A stretch of 58,330 nt of DNA from Deltaproteobacteria bacterium (GCA_016930875.1 JAFGFW010000002.1:1-58330); one strand, 5' to 3'. Shown: positions 33,062 to 42,230, counted from the stretch's first letter. The notes: generated from the letters alone by a model not told the origin. Made by a program: numbers and translations.

Positions 33062-34009
33062 TTATTTCATAGAAAGTATCAGGCTAGTTGACAACAGCAC
33101 GCTGAAGACCAGGGCCAATTTGGCTGTTCCGACAAGGGTTTTGTTTAATTGCGGGCCATCGGGAGCTTTCCAAATCATTCGGGTCAGAGACAGGGCCATT
33201 GGCAATGAGACAAGGGGCAAGAACACCCACCCCGCAGCCAAACCGCAAAGCCAGAGTATGAGCGGTATCGCGTACGCACTCACCAACAGGAGTGTATATT
33301 CTGTTTTAGTTCCTCGATCACCTATCATCACTGCCAGGGAGCGTTTGCCGGCCTGGCGATCGGTGTGAATATCCCTCAAATTGTTGACAACCAGAATAGC
33401 AGTGATCAATAGACCGACATTGACACCCATCAGCAGGACCAGTGGTGTAAGACGAAGTGTCTGAACATAATAAGTGCCGCAGACGGCCACAAGTCCAAAG
33501 AAGACAAATACGAATAGGTCGCCGAGACCGTGAGAGGCAAGAGGATATGGCCCTCCGCTGTAGGCGAGGGCCGCAAGAATTGAAGCTGCTCCAATGAATA
33601 CCACCGGCCATCCTCCAACATCGACCAGATACAGTCCCGGCAATACAACTAAAACAAGCGTGATGCTCATTGCGACTTTCACCTGAGCTGGTGGTATCAA
33701 GCCGCTCTGGGTGACCCGCACCGGCCCGAGTCGGCCTGCGGTATCAATTCCTTTTATGCAATCAAAATAATCATTTGCCAGGTTCACCCCGATTTGCAAA
33801 AGCAGCGCCACCGCCAATGCGGCAACCGCAGGCAGCAACGCAAAGCTTCTATGTGCAAATGCCATAGTCGAGCCCACAATCACCGGGGCTAGCGCTGCAG
33901 GCAGGGTTTTGGGACGAGCAGCCAACATCCAGGCGCTAAAGTGTGATATGTTTCGGGGTTTTTGCGCCCGCGCTTGCACACGGCCGACCTCATCACTCAA
34001 GTCATTCAC
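33062..34009 (-). CDS. menA: 1,4-dihydroxy-2-naphthoate polyprenyltransferase-like UbiA protein
   Basis: A 315-residue membrane prenyltransferase of the UbiA family. WMLAARPKTLPAALAPVIVGS is the MenA-type opening. The first Asp-rich motif is NLANDYFDCIKGIDT, the second NNLRDIHTDRQAGKRSLAV, and eight or nine hydrophobic helices are evident. It would attach the polyprenyl tail in menaquinone synthesis. The GTG at 34009 overlaps the tldE stop as GTGA; a longer frame exists but runs inside tldE. No other men genes are in view. Confidence 0.88.
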   Translation of the reverse strand: MNDLSDEVGRVQARAQKPRNISHFSAWMLAARPKTLPAALAPVIVGSTMAFAHRSFALLPAVAALAVALLLQIGVNLANDYFDCIKGIDTAGRLGPVRVTQSGLIPPAQVKVAMSITLVLVVLPGLYLVDVGGWPVVFIGAASILAALAYSGGPYPLASHGLGDLFVFVFFGLVAVCGTYYVQTLRLTPLVLLMGVNVGLLITAILVVNNLRDIHTDRQAGKRSLAVMIGDRGTKTEYTLLLVSAYAIPLILWLCGLAAGWVFLPLVSLPMALSLTRMIWKAPDGPQLNKTLVGTAKLALVFSVLLSTSLILSMK

Positions 34010-35289
34010 TTGGCAACTACACTGAGCTTGGCAATCTGGATTGGCGGAGTTAGAAGCGAGCCTCCGGCCCATTCGGCTTTATCCCCAATGGCGTTAATGT
34101 TCTTCAGGGCTTCATAGGTATTACCTGCCAGCATAACGTCCTTTACACGCCCGACAATTTCCCCATTGTCTATCTTGTAGCCCAATTGGACATTTACGGA
34201 GAACTCTCCACTGATTGGATTGCCCTGACCCAAGCCCAACACGTCGTGAACCAGCAAACCTTCCTTGGTGTTTTTTACCATTTCCTCATAAGGCATCTCA
34301 CCCTCTTTGATAACCAGATTCGTAGGATGACAACCAACCCCGTTCCCGGTGCTCTTTGCGCCGGCCCTGCCTGCGGTGTCGAGATCATAAAGAAAATTCT
34401 CAATGACACCGCCCTCAATGAGTGGGGTGACCTGATGGGGTATCCCCTCGCCATCGCGCCTGCCGCTACTGCCTGCATAATCAATGAGCGGGTTGTCGGC
34501 TATGAAAAGCCGCTCATCAGCGATTTTTTCTCCCAATTTGCCTGCAAGGGGCGACGAACCTAAGAACACGTTCTTGCCATCGAATCCTAACTGCAAAGCT
34601 AAAAGCAGCACCTTCATCCCTTCAGGGGGAAAAATAACCGGCATAACACCTGAGTCAATAGGAACGAGGTTCTCTGCCATCTTGAATAATTTAACAGTCT
34701 TCTTGGCTATCGTCACATGGTCCACCTCCCGTTTTTTCCATCCGAAACCATGTCCTGCCCAGAGGATGTCGGTTCCTCTTATCCACTGACCACCAACCCC
34801 AGCGCTAAAGCTTGTGGTCTCAGCAGAGAATTCCGTGCCGGCAGAGTTGGCAAATTCACCACCACTTACACTCTTTCCCACCCGGGCATTAAGAAGGATG
34901 TCGGTGTTATACTCTTTCACGAGCCCCATCATCTCTTCGCCAATCCCCACCATCTCTTCTTTGGTCACATGTAATACTGCATCGTCGTAGACAGCCACAT
35001 CGGGCGCTTCCTGTGGGCCCGGAAACTCAAAATGTGCCGGACTGCCAAAGGCTGCAGCTTCCAAAGCCCTCGCAACAACACCGTCCACATCGTCTATGTC
35101 AGTGGTCTGGGAGGAGCCGACCTTTCCGTCTAAGATGACTTTCACGCTCATCCCTGTACTCTGCGACGATTTTACCGACTTGAGCTTGTCGTTTTCAAAC
35201 GATACGTTTGTTGATTCACTCTGTCCCAAGGACGCTTGTGCGCCCTGGGCCTTCTTCATAGCTTTTTCGATCAACCGTTTTAGTATCAT
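34006..35289 (-). CDS. tldE: metalloprotease-like TldE/PmbA
   Basis: A 427-residue partner of TldD. The N-terminal fragment STNVSFENDKLKSVKSSQSTGMSVKVI and the C-terminal IPHQVTPLIEGGVIENFLYD...GVGCHPTNL block are family signatures. TldE lacks the zinc motif and forms a heterodimer with TldD, which degrades unfolded peptides and in other bacteria processes ribosomally made peptides such as microcin B17. It starts two bases after the tldD stop. Confidence 0.93.
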   Translation of the reverse strand: MILKRLIEKAMKKAQGAQASLGQSESTNVSFENDKLKSVKSSQSTGMSVKVILDGKVGSSQTTDIDDVDGVVARALEAAAFGSPAHFEFPGPQEAPDVAVYDDAVLHVTKEEMVGIGEEMMGLVKEYNTDILLNARVGKSVSGGEFANSAGTEFSAETTSFSAGVGGQWIRGTDILWAGHGFGWKKREVDHVTIAKKTVKLFKMAENLVPIDSGVMPVIFPPEGMKVLLLALQLGFDGKNVFLGSSPLAGKLGEKIADERLFIADNPLIDYAGSSGRRDGEGIPHQVTPLIEGGVIENFLYDLDTAGRAGAKSTGNGVGCHPTNLVIKEGEMPYEEMVKNTKEGLLVHDVLGLGQGNPISGEFSVNVQLGYKIDNGEIVGRVKDVMLAGNTYEALKNINAIGDKAEWAGGSLLTPPIQIAKLSVVAK

Positions 35290-35291
35290 TG

Positions 35292-36656
35292 TTACCTGCC
35301 TCCAACGACAACGTTCTGAATGCGAACACAGGGGCCACCAAATCCCACAGGCAAGGGTGCCTGCCCACCTTTTCCACAGCCACCGCCCGCTGGCGGGAAT
35401 TCCACAGTATCCCCTACCATATCAATATGCATCAACGTTTCAAAAACGTTCCCTGTGAGCACCACATCCCTAACCAGTTCGGCTATCTCACCCTCTCTGA
35501 TCATATAACCGCAGGCAGCGCTAAAGGTGAACATCTCCATAGAGGTTTGACCGCCCACCATATCTATGGCATATAGTCCCAGGTCCACGTCTTTTATCAT
35601 ATCTTGAAAACCGGCATTCCCTTTGTCAATATAGGTGTTGGTCATGCGCACAATGGGTTGATGTTTGTAGCTGATGGCCCTTGCATTGCCTGTGGGCTCC
35701 TCACCCATCTTGGCAGCGGTCTCACGGGAATGGAGTCTTCCTGCCAGAATACCATCTTTGATCAAGTAGTTCTTTCTGGTTTTCACGCCTTCATCATCGT
35801 ATTTATGAGTACCTCTGAGACCAAGGATTTTCCCGTCGTCAATGATGTTGACCATGTCCGAACCTATGCGCTTCCCCAGCACCATTAGCTCTTTCATGCG
35901 CTCATTTTCGTAGACAAAGTCCGATTCGCTCAAATGCCCGAATGCTTCGTGGGCAAACACGCCTGACAGTTTGGGATTAATGATTACAGTATATCGACCA
36001 CCTGTAACGGGTGGGGCGGAAAGCAAGTCCACGGCACGCCTGGCTGCGGCTACCGCCTTTTCTTGCAGCCCTTCAATAATTTGAAAGCCTGCACCGCCTG
36101 CAACACTTTCAAATCCTCGCTGGACATTATCACCTTCTCTTGCAGTGGCCGATAACATCACACCTACATCCGGTCGTTCATCTTCAATGTAAGTTCCTTC
36201 GGAATTTCCGTACCAGACTTTTCTGAAACCGTCGTTATAGGCAACAGTAGATGTTTCAATCTTGTCGTCGTAATGAAGAATAATCTTATTGTACTCCTCG
36301 ATGACCGATTTTTTTTCTGACAGCGACACATTTCTGAAATCCTTTTCCAGGGTCGCTGTTATCTCATCAACCACCGGTTCCACCTCAGCAAGTTTACTTT
36401 CTCCTTTACCTACCAATTTTGCGGATTCGCAAGCTTCTTTCACTCTGATTTCAACGTTACTGAGATCATTGAAAGTGGCATAGCCCCAGCCACCTTTGAC
36501 AAGGGCCCTTACGATACCGCCCAACGTCTTGGATGAACCGATGTTGTCCAGCTCTTCACCTCTGAAATGCGCACGGGAAGAGGTTAGACTCTCAATGCGA
36601 ATCTCCGTGTATTCCGCATCACTCTTACGTAACGCCTTTTCAATCCTTTCTCTCAT
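35292..36656 (-). CDS. tldD: metalloprotease TldD
   Basis: A 454-residue zinc protease. The active-site helix HEAFGH sits in SGVFAHEAFGHLSESD. The downstream conserved regions VGGQTSMEMFTFSAACGYMIREGEIAELVRDV and VEFPPAGGGCGKGGQ are present. GGAGG lies nine bases before the ATG. With tldE and menA it forms one minus-strand operon. No peptide precursor or modification gene was seen next to it, so general peptide turnover is the conservative reading. Confidence 0.95.
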   Translation of the reverse strand: MRERIEKALRKSDAEYTEIRIESLTSSRAHFRGEELDNIGSSKTLGGIVRALVKGGWGYATFNDLSNVEIRVKEACESAKLVGKGESKLAEVEPVVDEITATLEKDFRNVSLSEKKSVIEEYNKIILHYDDKIETSTVAYNDGFRKVWYGNSEGTYIEDERPDVGVMLSATAREGDNVQRGFESVAGGAGFQIIEGLQEKAVAAARRAVDLLSAPPVTGGRYTVIINPKLSGVFAHEAFGHLSESDFVYENERMKELMVLGKRIGSDMVNIIDDGKILGLRGTHKYDDEGVKTRKNYLIKDGILAGRLHSRETAAKMGEEPTGNARAISYKHQPIVRMTNTYIDKGNAGFQDMIKDVDLGLYAIDMVGGQTSMEMFTFSAACGYMIREGEIAELVRDVVLTGNVFETLMHIDMVGDTVEFPPAGGGCGKGGQAPLPVGFGGPCVRIQNVVVGGR

Positions 36657-36989
36657 AGCAATCAGCCTCCAAAAAACTGCTTGACGGGCGACATCTTAGG
36701 GCTCGCGCAAAGTGATTATGCAAAGGTCTCCAGTGGTACGCACGAACGGAAAAGTATTCGAATCTATGCTGGTACTTTTTTTATTGACTCAAGAACTAGA
36801 CTTACCTAGTCTTTGTAAGCCTCCCAAATTTTTCTTAAAACATAAATGACACATCTAAGTCAACAATATGTCAATAATTAACCAGAACCTCAAACGTTTG
36901 GTGGACAATGGTCGATGTTGCATGAGTTCATGGGTTTTCAATTGCGTAATGAAACGAAAAACAGAAACCAAAAACGAAGGTGAAGCAAG
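36657..36989. promoter_or_regulatory. divergent promoter region tldD / thioesterase
   Basis: A 333-base AT-rich gap between divergent genes. A weak sigma-70-like pair, TTGACT (36784-36789) then TAGTCT 17 bases on, points toward the thioesterase. It overlaps the small palindrome ACTAG-N6-CTAGT, a possible operator. Nothing else is recognisable. Confidence 0.3.
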
Positions 36990-37472
36990 ATGAAACGAGA
37001 AAAGACGGTGTGCGAATCAAGGGTTGAGATGGCCCAGGTGATGTTTCCATCGGACGCCAACCGGGCCGGGAATGTTCATGGCGGCACCATCATGAAACTG
37101 ATAGACACGGCTGCAGGCATTGCGGCAATTCGTCATTGTCGCACCAATGTTGTCACCGCTTCCATGGACAGATTGGATTTTTACGAGCCCGTCTTTATAG
37201 GAGAACTGGTCATTTTGCGGGCGTCCATCAACTACGTGGGACATACTTCCATGGAAGTAGGCGTGAGGGTAGAGGCCGAAGAACTCATGACAGGAGAAGT
37301 ACGTCACACAAATTCCGCGTACCTGACCATAGTCTCTCTGGGAGAGAATAGGAAACCCATGGCAGTTCCAGGGATTATCCCTCAAACCGACGAAGAGAAG
37401 CGTCGATTTGAAGAGGGAAAAGCTAGAGATAAACGGCGCAAGGAGTTAAGAAAGAAGAGAAACAGGCCATAA
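36990..37472 (+). CDS. hotdog-fold acyl-CoA thioesterase
   Basis: A 160-residue single-hotdog protein of the YciA/BACH type. The active-site stretch NVHGGTIMKLIDTAAGIAAIRH carries the catalytic Asp, and VTASMDRLDFYEPVFIGELVILRASINYVGHTSMEV follows. It would hydrolyse acyl-CoA to free acid and CoA. The C-terminus is a highly charged Lys/Arg/Glu tail. An AAGGTGAAG ribosome-binding site precedes the ATG. Chain-length preference cannot be read. Confidence 0.9.
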   Translation: MKREKTVCESRVEMAQVMFPSDANRAGNVHGGTIMKLIDTAAGIAAIRHCRTNVVTASMDRLDFYEPVFIGELVILRASINYVGHTSMEVGVRVEAEELMTGEVRHTNSAYLTIVSLGENRKPMAVPGIIPQTDEEKRRFEEGKARDKRRKELRKKRNRP

Positions 37473-37548
37473 AAAAACGTTCATAGGGCTGGTCTCCCAA
37501 AAAGTGTTTTCTGAACGACATTGAGCCTTTTGGAGTGAACGAACAAAA

Positions 37549-38358
37549 GTGATTGAAGACATCCTAAGAAAAGTTCAAATATCTATTCCCTTCAGACTCC
37601 TCAAAGAAAAATACCTGCGCCTGGTCTTGGATAACAGGATCAATCCTGAAATCGCCATTGACGGAAAAACTATCGACACATGTTCCAGCAAAGACTTTTT
37701 GGAAATGGCCTCTATTATCCAGAAGGAAGGCCTCTCAATCACCTTGCACGGACCTTTCTATGACCTGGCCCCAGGGGGGATGGATACGAAGATTCTAGAG
37801 GCTAGTCGAGATAGACTCAAACAAGTATTCAACCTCATACCTGTATTTGAGCCAATGTCCATCGTCTGCCACACAGGATACGACAGAAAAAGATATCATG
37901 AAGTGGAAAACGAGTGGCTCGAGACAGCCCTGGAAACATGGACACCCTTAATAGATGACCTACGGGGCACGGAAACAACTCTGGTCATCGAAAATGTATA
38001 CGAAAAAACCCCGAAGATGCTTCTGAGATTGATGAAAGGATTGGATACAACAAAAGTGGGCTTCTGTTTCGATACAGGCCATATGAACGTCTTCTCTGAA
38101 ACAAGCATGGAGGATTGGCTGAAGGCTTTAGGGCCTTTCTTGAAACAAGTCCATCTTCACGACAATGACGGAACATCGGATGACCATTGGGCCATTGGCG
38201 CAGGAAAGATAGATTTTGAAATCTTGTTCAGATATGTGGAAAAAAATCACTTAAGACCTATCATTACCCTTGAGCCCCATCGAGAAGACTGGATCTGGCA
38301 AAGCCTAGAGGCCCTTTCCAAATCGGGGCGCTTTTGTCGGATTATCTCAGCCCCTTGA
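37549..38358 (+). CDS. TIM-barrel sugar-phosphate isomerase/epimerase-like protein
   Basis: A 269-residue AP-endonuclease-2/xylose-isomerase-like barrel. Metal-site strands are visible: LSITLHGPF, MSIVCHTGYD, TTLVIENVYE (Glu), VGFCFDTGHMN, VHLHDNDG with DDHWAIGAGKIDF, and ITLEPH (Glu). Family members isomerise or epimerise sugars or act as endonucleases; substrate unknown. The start is GTG at 37549 with no strong ribosome-binding site. It probably shares the thioesterase transcript. Confidence 0.8.
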   Translation: MIEDILRKVQISIPFRLLKEKYLRLVLDNRINPEIAIDGKTIDTCSSKDFLEMASIIQKEGLSITLHGPFYDLAPGGMDTKILEASRDRLKQVFNLIPVFEPMSIVCHTGYDRKRYHEVENEWLETALETWTPLIDDLRGTETTLVIENVYEKTPKMLLRLMKGLDTTKVGFCFDTGHMNVFSETSMEDWLKALGPFLKQVHLHDNDGTSDDHWAIGAGKIDFEILFRYVEKNHLRPIITLEPHREDWIWQSLEALSKSGRFCRIISAP

Positions 38359-38371
38359 GCCTTTTGGCCCG

Positions 38372-38434
38372 CTTAAGCCGTTGCCTTGTTAAACCGGCCA
38401 AACGGGCTGAACGGTTAAGTTTTTGTTTTGCTAC
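38372..38434 (+). terminator. possible rho-independent terminator
   Basis: CTTAAGCCGTT and AACGGTTAAG form an imperfect stem about 30 bases apart, followed by TTTTTGTTTT. It lies just after the isomerase stop. The long loop, which itself contains GGCC and CGGGC pairing options, keeps confidence modest. Confidence 0.45.
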
Positions 38435-38527
38435 CTCTGGCGGTGTAATCCCTTGCTGTTTCTATATATAACGTCCATCGCTGAAAGCGGGATGCTGTGG
38501 GAGAGGGGAGCTGCGCGGCTCCGCCCT

Positions 38528-38586
38528 ATCCCGATGGGCTCGCCATTCTGTTCTCACTTACGGAACAGGCCAGGGGGACGTCCCCT
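38528..38586 (+). repeat. REP-like repeat, copy 1
   Basis: It contains TCCCGATGGGC, CCATTCTG and the 12-bp palindrome GGGGACGTCCCC (38575-38586). A diverged copy in the same orientation is at 41365-41436. It lies directly downstream of the radical SAM gene. Confidence 0.5.
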
Positions 38587-38590
38587 TCTC

Positions 38591-39697
38591 TTAGTAGTCT
38601 TCCCCGAGCATATGCACGTTTCCTATGTGAGTCCGCCAGAGCCCAGCCTTGCGGGCAATCTCCTGGCAGCGCATGGCATGCCTGCGAGAAGTGGTCGGGA
38701 GGTCTTTCAGGTAAAAGCAGGGATAGAACCCCAGGAGGCTGTACGGAATGTCAGGGTTCAACGCGCAAATGTAGCGTGCTATCGCCTCCACTTCCTGTTC
38801 ATCCACGTACCCGGGCACTAGAAGGGTACTTGCAATCAGAAAAGGGGGGTCAGGCCGCTGGGAGCCCAGCTTGCTCAGAGCCTCGAAATTATCCAGGGTC
38901 TTTCTGTTCGTTACCCCGCACAGGGCCTTGTGAAGCCCCTCGTCCCATGCCTTTAAGTCAAACTTGATGCAGCCCCCGGATTCGAAAGATACCTCGGCCA
39001 TCATGTCCAGATACGGCTGGTTGATAGATCCATTCGTCTCCCAGCATATCCTGAGGATTTGATCGCCTTTTCTCCTTATGGCCAGCCTGGCCGCTTTTAG
39101 CGCATGCAGTATCTGGGGGCCAGGATCGCCCCCGAAGTAGCAGATGCAACCGGTCCTGTCATCGGCGGCTGCGGCCAGATCCCTTGCGTGGAACTTCGCG
39201 GAGGCAAAGGTCCTTTCTTTGAAGTGGTAGTTCTGGCAATAAAGGCAGTTAAAGGCACACGCATGATAGAAGACGGCCAGATTCTTGTATCCGTATTCAG
39301 GGCCTTTCACATGGGCATACCGCGGATACCCGCACCCCGTGCCCCCGGGACACACAAAACCAGCCACACAATTGGTCGGAAGGGGATCATGGTAGAAAGA
39401 GAGGTTGCCTTCATGGGGCCGTCCTCCCTTTAGCTTTCCGTCCCTGACATGCCGAAGCCCGCAAAAGCCTGATCGGCCTTCTGGAATCCGGCACCTATTG
39501 AAACAGATGTCACAAGATACCCCCTGCGGATCACGGGGAGGCTCTACCGGAAGGCCATAAGCCTTGCGGCTTCTGGCATGAACCTTGGCGATTTCTGGCC
39601 AGACCTCGGAAAAGTGGCTGCGAATGCAATCTGCACAGAAACCAATGACAGCCGAAATGGTCTTGCCAGACCTTTCACAATAACGGCACGTACCCAT
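38591..39697 (-). CDS. radical SAM protein, PflA-like
   Basis: A 368-residue protein. The N-terminal third is Cys-rich (CRYCERSG...CADC, CDICFNRCRIPEGRSGFCG), suggesting extra metal or Fe-S sites. The SAM cluster motif is CAFNCLYC (CxxxCxxC), followed by CYFGGDPGPQ, WETNGSINQPYLDMM and FDLKAWDEGLHKALCG. This architecture is that of a pyruvate-formate-lyase-activase-like family related to AmrS. Its target is unknown. The paralogous amrS lies 356 bases upstream on the same strand. Confidence 0.85.
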   Translation of the reverse strand: MGTCRYCERSGKTISAVIGFCADCIRSHFSEVWPEIAKVHARSRKAYGLPVEPPRDPQGVSCDICFNRCRIPEGRSGFCGLRHVRDGKLKGGRPHEGNLSFYHDPLPTNCVAGFVCPGGTGCGYPRYAHVKGPEYGYKNLAVFYHACAFNCLYCQNYHFKERTFASAKFHARDLAAAADDRTGCICYFGGDPGPQILHALKAARLAIRRKGDQILRICWETNGSINQPYLDMMAEVSFESGGCIKFDLKAWDEGLHKALCGVTNRKTLDNFEALSKLGSQRPDPPFLIASTLLVPGYVDEQEVEAIARYICALNPDIPYSLLGFYPCFYLKDLPTTSRRHAMRCQEIARKAGLWRTHIGNVHMLGEDY

Positions 39698-40053
39698 GGA
39701 GTCTCGGCGATCTCGCCCTGCAAGGGTTCACGCAGTGTTGGACTGAGAACTTGGCACCGCTCCGCAATTGGAATGATGGGTTTAGTGAAAGAGAACAATT
39801 GAAAAATAACTTTTTCCGATTACCCACCCATTATTCCAATATTCCCAGTCTTCGCGGTATGTTCGAGCCCCTATCATATTTCATTGCCAATTGAAACGCA
39901 TAAACGCATGACCGACTCTCTTGCCTTCCCATTTCGCGAATCTCCTATATTTCCCCACGCCTCAGGCTGACAGGGATAGAGTTGGCTGCGGGGGAGGTGG
40001 GGGCTGTATGATGGGGCCGGTACCAAAGCAACTTACAATAGGAAAGGCGTCCT
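39698..40053. other. 356-base gap between two radical SAM genes
   Basis: I see no credible coding frame, hairpin-plus-T terminator or recognisable RNA here. Frames on the plus strand are antisense to the N-terminal codons of the first radical SAM gene. Confidence 0.5.
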
Positions 40054-41121
40054 CTACTTTTCCTCTTTGATGTAGTTGCCCACAATGGGAATGACTTGCT
40101 GGCAGTTGGGACAGCTTTTCTGAGCAGTTATGTGGTATGCCCTTATGTCAAAGACATATCGCTCAATCAAGAGCGTTTTGCAATGGGGGCAACAGGTATT
40201 CTCATATGGGTGTCCAGGGACATTGCCCACATAGACATAGGTTAAGCCTTCGGCTACTCCCATATCCCGTCCTTGTTCCAGGGTAGATACGGGGGTTGGC
40301 GGCGCCTCAAATTGGTATGCCGGATAATAGGCCGAGAGATGCCATGGCGTATCCTTGCCGAGTTCATTCCTGATCCTTTTTGCTATGCCTCTCAAACAGG
40401 CATGATTATCATTTACGCCGGGAATGACTAAGGTCGTCATCTCTATGTGAACACCCCATCTTTTGGCCTCTACCGCATTTCTCCAGACCTTGTCGACATC
40501 GGCGCCACAGTATCTCTGAACGGCCCTTTTGTCCCCTTTGACATCTAGGTTCATGGCGTTAAGGCCATGTTCGGCCAACAGCCTCAAGGCCCCTTTACTC
40601 ATATAACCGTTCGAGACGTAGGTATTGTAGTAGCCCGCATCTCTTGCCAGATCGAAGACATCCAGAGCATATTCCAGAAGAAGGGTCGGCTCATTAAAGG
40701 AGATGCTGCTTCCGTGGCAGTCGTATCGTTTTATCGCCTTCACAAATTCTGAAGGGCTGATATAGGCGCCTTTCTTTGCGTCAGGATATGATTTGCTCAG
40801 CTTCCAGTTCTGACACCATGGACAGGTGAAGTTACACGACCAGGTTCCCACGGTTAGTGCTCGGCTTCCAGGGTAAAAATGGAAAAAAGGTTTCTTCTCG
40901 ATAGGATTCGCGCTGAGAGAAGATATATCTCCGTAAACTACGGTGTAGAGTTTGCCGCTTATATTCTTTCTGGTTTTGCAAAATCCGAATCTATCCGGAG
41001 GTATCTCACAAGACCTCTCACAGGTGCCGCATCTCACCTTTCCATCCGCCAGCTTTCTGTAAAGAAGGGCCTCTCTAATCCTCGAATCGGTCGAGTCTTC
41101 AGGTTCCTGTAAGGATGACAT
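40054..41121 (-). CDS. amrS: AmmeMemoRadiSam system radical SAM enzyme
   Basis: A 355-residue protein with N-terminal CGTCERSCEIPPDRFGFC, the SAM cluster motif CNFTCPWCQN, SISFNEPTLLLEYALDVFDLA, NAMNLDVKGDKRAVQRYCGA, VIPGVNDNHA and WHLSAYYPAYQF. These are all hallmarks of the radical SAM member of the AMMECR1-Memo-radical SAM set, whose biochemical role is not settled. A C-terminal zinc-ribbon-like region (CCPHCKTLL...CPNCQQV) is present. The AMMECR1 and Memo partners are not in the window. Confidence 0.9.
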   Translation of the reverse strand: MSSLQEPEDSTDSRIREALLYRKLADGKVRCGTCERSCEIPPDRFGFCKTRKNISGKLYTVVYGDISSLSANPIEKKPFFHFYPGSRALTVGTWSCNFTCPWCQNWKLSKSYPDAKKGAYISPSEFVKAIKRYDCHGSSISFNEPTLLLEYALDVFDLARDAGYYNTYVSNGYMSKGALRLLAEHGLNAMNLDVKGDKRAVQRYCGADVDKVWRNAVEAKRWGVHIEMTTLVIPGVNDNHACLRGIAKRIRNELGKDTPWHLSAYYPAYQFEAPPTPVSTLEQGRDMGVAEGLTYVYVGNVPGHPYENTCCPHCKTLLIERYVFDIRAYHITAQKSCPNCQQVIPIVGNYIKEEK

Positions 41122-41364
41122 ATAAACAAAATACAGGATTCACGCCCGGTGGTCAAACATGGTATGAGGGCTTGTAAGGAAAATCAGGATTTGTCAGCTT
41201 GACATGCTGGCTTAGCGGTTGTAAATGAGATTAATATGTGAAAACCATTAGTATTTTTCCCAGTTGGAAAGCCGCGGCAGAGGCGATCTCTGCTCATTCT
41301 TACCCCCTTAAGCTCCAAGGACGGAGAGATGGTCAGGACGGTTCAGTTAGGGAAAATAAAGATT

Positions 41365-41436
41365 CATCCCGATGGGCAGGAAGCGGACATCCATTCTGCG
41401 CTCTGCTGAGTTGCCAGCGAATGAGGGGGACGTCCC
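41365..41436 (+). repeat. REP-like repeat, copy 2
   Basis: TCCCGATGGGC, CCATTCTG and GGGACGTCCC occur in the same order and orientation as in copy 1 at 38528-38586, with a longer middle. The two copies bracket the pair of radical SAM genes. Confidence 0.5.
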
Positions 41437-41448
41437 ATTGGTAAATAA

Positions 41449-41478
41449 GCAGGAAATTAGTGTCACGCCATTTCCTGC
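41449..41478 (+). repeat. perfect 9-bp hairpin upstream of PilZ gene
   Basis: GCAGGAAAT and ATTTCCTGC enclose a 12-base loop, 66 bases before the PilZ start. I found no cyclic di-GMP riboswitch core around it. The rest of the 422-base gap 41122-41543 shows only the REP-like repeat. Confidence 0.5.
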
Positions 41479-41543
41479 AAGAAACATGGAGTGTCCGGTT
41501 CTGAATTCATACCGACCCTCTACTAAATGAAAGGACGAGAGGT

Positions 41544-41921
41544 ATGGAAAAGAGAGCTGTTACAAGGATACCATTAAAGACCAAGGCCCTTGTCAGGCAT
41601 GGTGGTACAACAATAACAGGTACAATTCAAAATCTCAGTCTAACCGGAATCTTCCTGAAATCATCAGAGATCGTCAAAACAAATGGAGTGGTAAAAGTCG
41701 AGATATTGTTTACAGGACCTTCATCACAGCTTTCGATAATTCTAGACGGTATTGTTACAAGGCATGATCACAAAGCAATGGCTATTGAATTTCGGAATAT
41801 GGATATTGACTCCTTTTTCCACCTAAGAAACCTCATTTCATATAGCACGGATGATATGGACAAGGTAAAGGCGCAATTTCAGGAATTCGTAGCAAACAAA
41901 AACAGTTTAGGGGGAACGTGA
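41544..41921 (+). CDS. PilZ domain protein
   Basis: A 125-residue single-domain protein. The cyclic di-GMP motifs are recognisable: an N-terminal basic stretch KRAVTRIPLKTKALVR and NLSLTGIFLKS in place of (D/N)xSxxG. A six-stranded barrel-like pattern ends near residue 90, followed by a helical tail. It would be a cyclic di-GMP receptor. An HD-GYP protein, a possible partner in turnover of the signal, is coded at 29403. Confidence 0.85.
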   Translation: MEKRAVTRIPLKTKALVRHGGTTITGTIQNLSLTGIFLKSSEIVKTNGVVKVEILFTGPSSQLSIILDGIVTRHDHKAMAIEFRNMDIDSFFHLRNLISYSTDDMDKVKAQFQEFVANKNSLGGT

Positions 41922-41995
41922 GGGGGGGCGGTCCATTGTACAGGCGAGCGGGATGAACCTTCGGCAATAGAAAGGCAAGATAGCAGCGTGAATTT

Positions 41996-42151
41996 GTGGT
42001 AGCCGTCTCAAAGAGAAAGGCCTCGAAAAGGCGCAAAATCTCACTGAAGCAAAGGATTGTGGCTGTGGTGGTCATTGCAGTGCCCGCGCTAGTCATCATC
42101 GCCTGGCTGGTTATGACGATTTTGTACCACGAGCCCTTGGCTACAAAATAG
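41996..42151 (+). CDS. putative small single-pass membrane protein
   Basis: A GTG-initiated frame of 51 codons. It encodes a strongly basic N-terminus (VAVSKRKASKRRKISLKQR), a clean 23-residue hydrophobic helix rich in Val, Ile and Ala, and a short tail ending LATK. The positive-inside pattern is what a real small inner-membrane protein looks like. The ribosome-binding site is poor and no homologue is known to me, so existence is uncertain. It starts 74 bases after the PilZ gene. Confidence 0.4.
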   Translation: MVAVSKRKASKRRKISLKQRIVAVVVIAVPALVIIAWLVMTILYHEPLATK

Positions 42152-42230
42152 CCGGACAACTCGGCGTTTCCACATCTGAAACCGGACGAAAGAAGCGGAC
42201 GGTTTTTGTGGCAACCGCCCCCTACGCTCT

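Noticed and set aside
41238-41444. 68-codon GTG frame upstream of PilZ
   Set aside because: It spans the REP-like repeat and has no recognisable pattern or ribosome-binding site.
41122-41543. cyclic di-GMP riboswitch upstream of PilZ
   Set aside because: The hairpin at 41449 is real, but the conserved riboswitch core sequences are missing.
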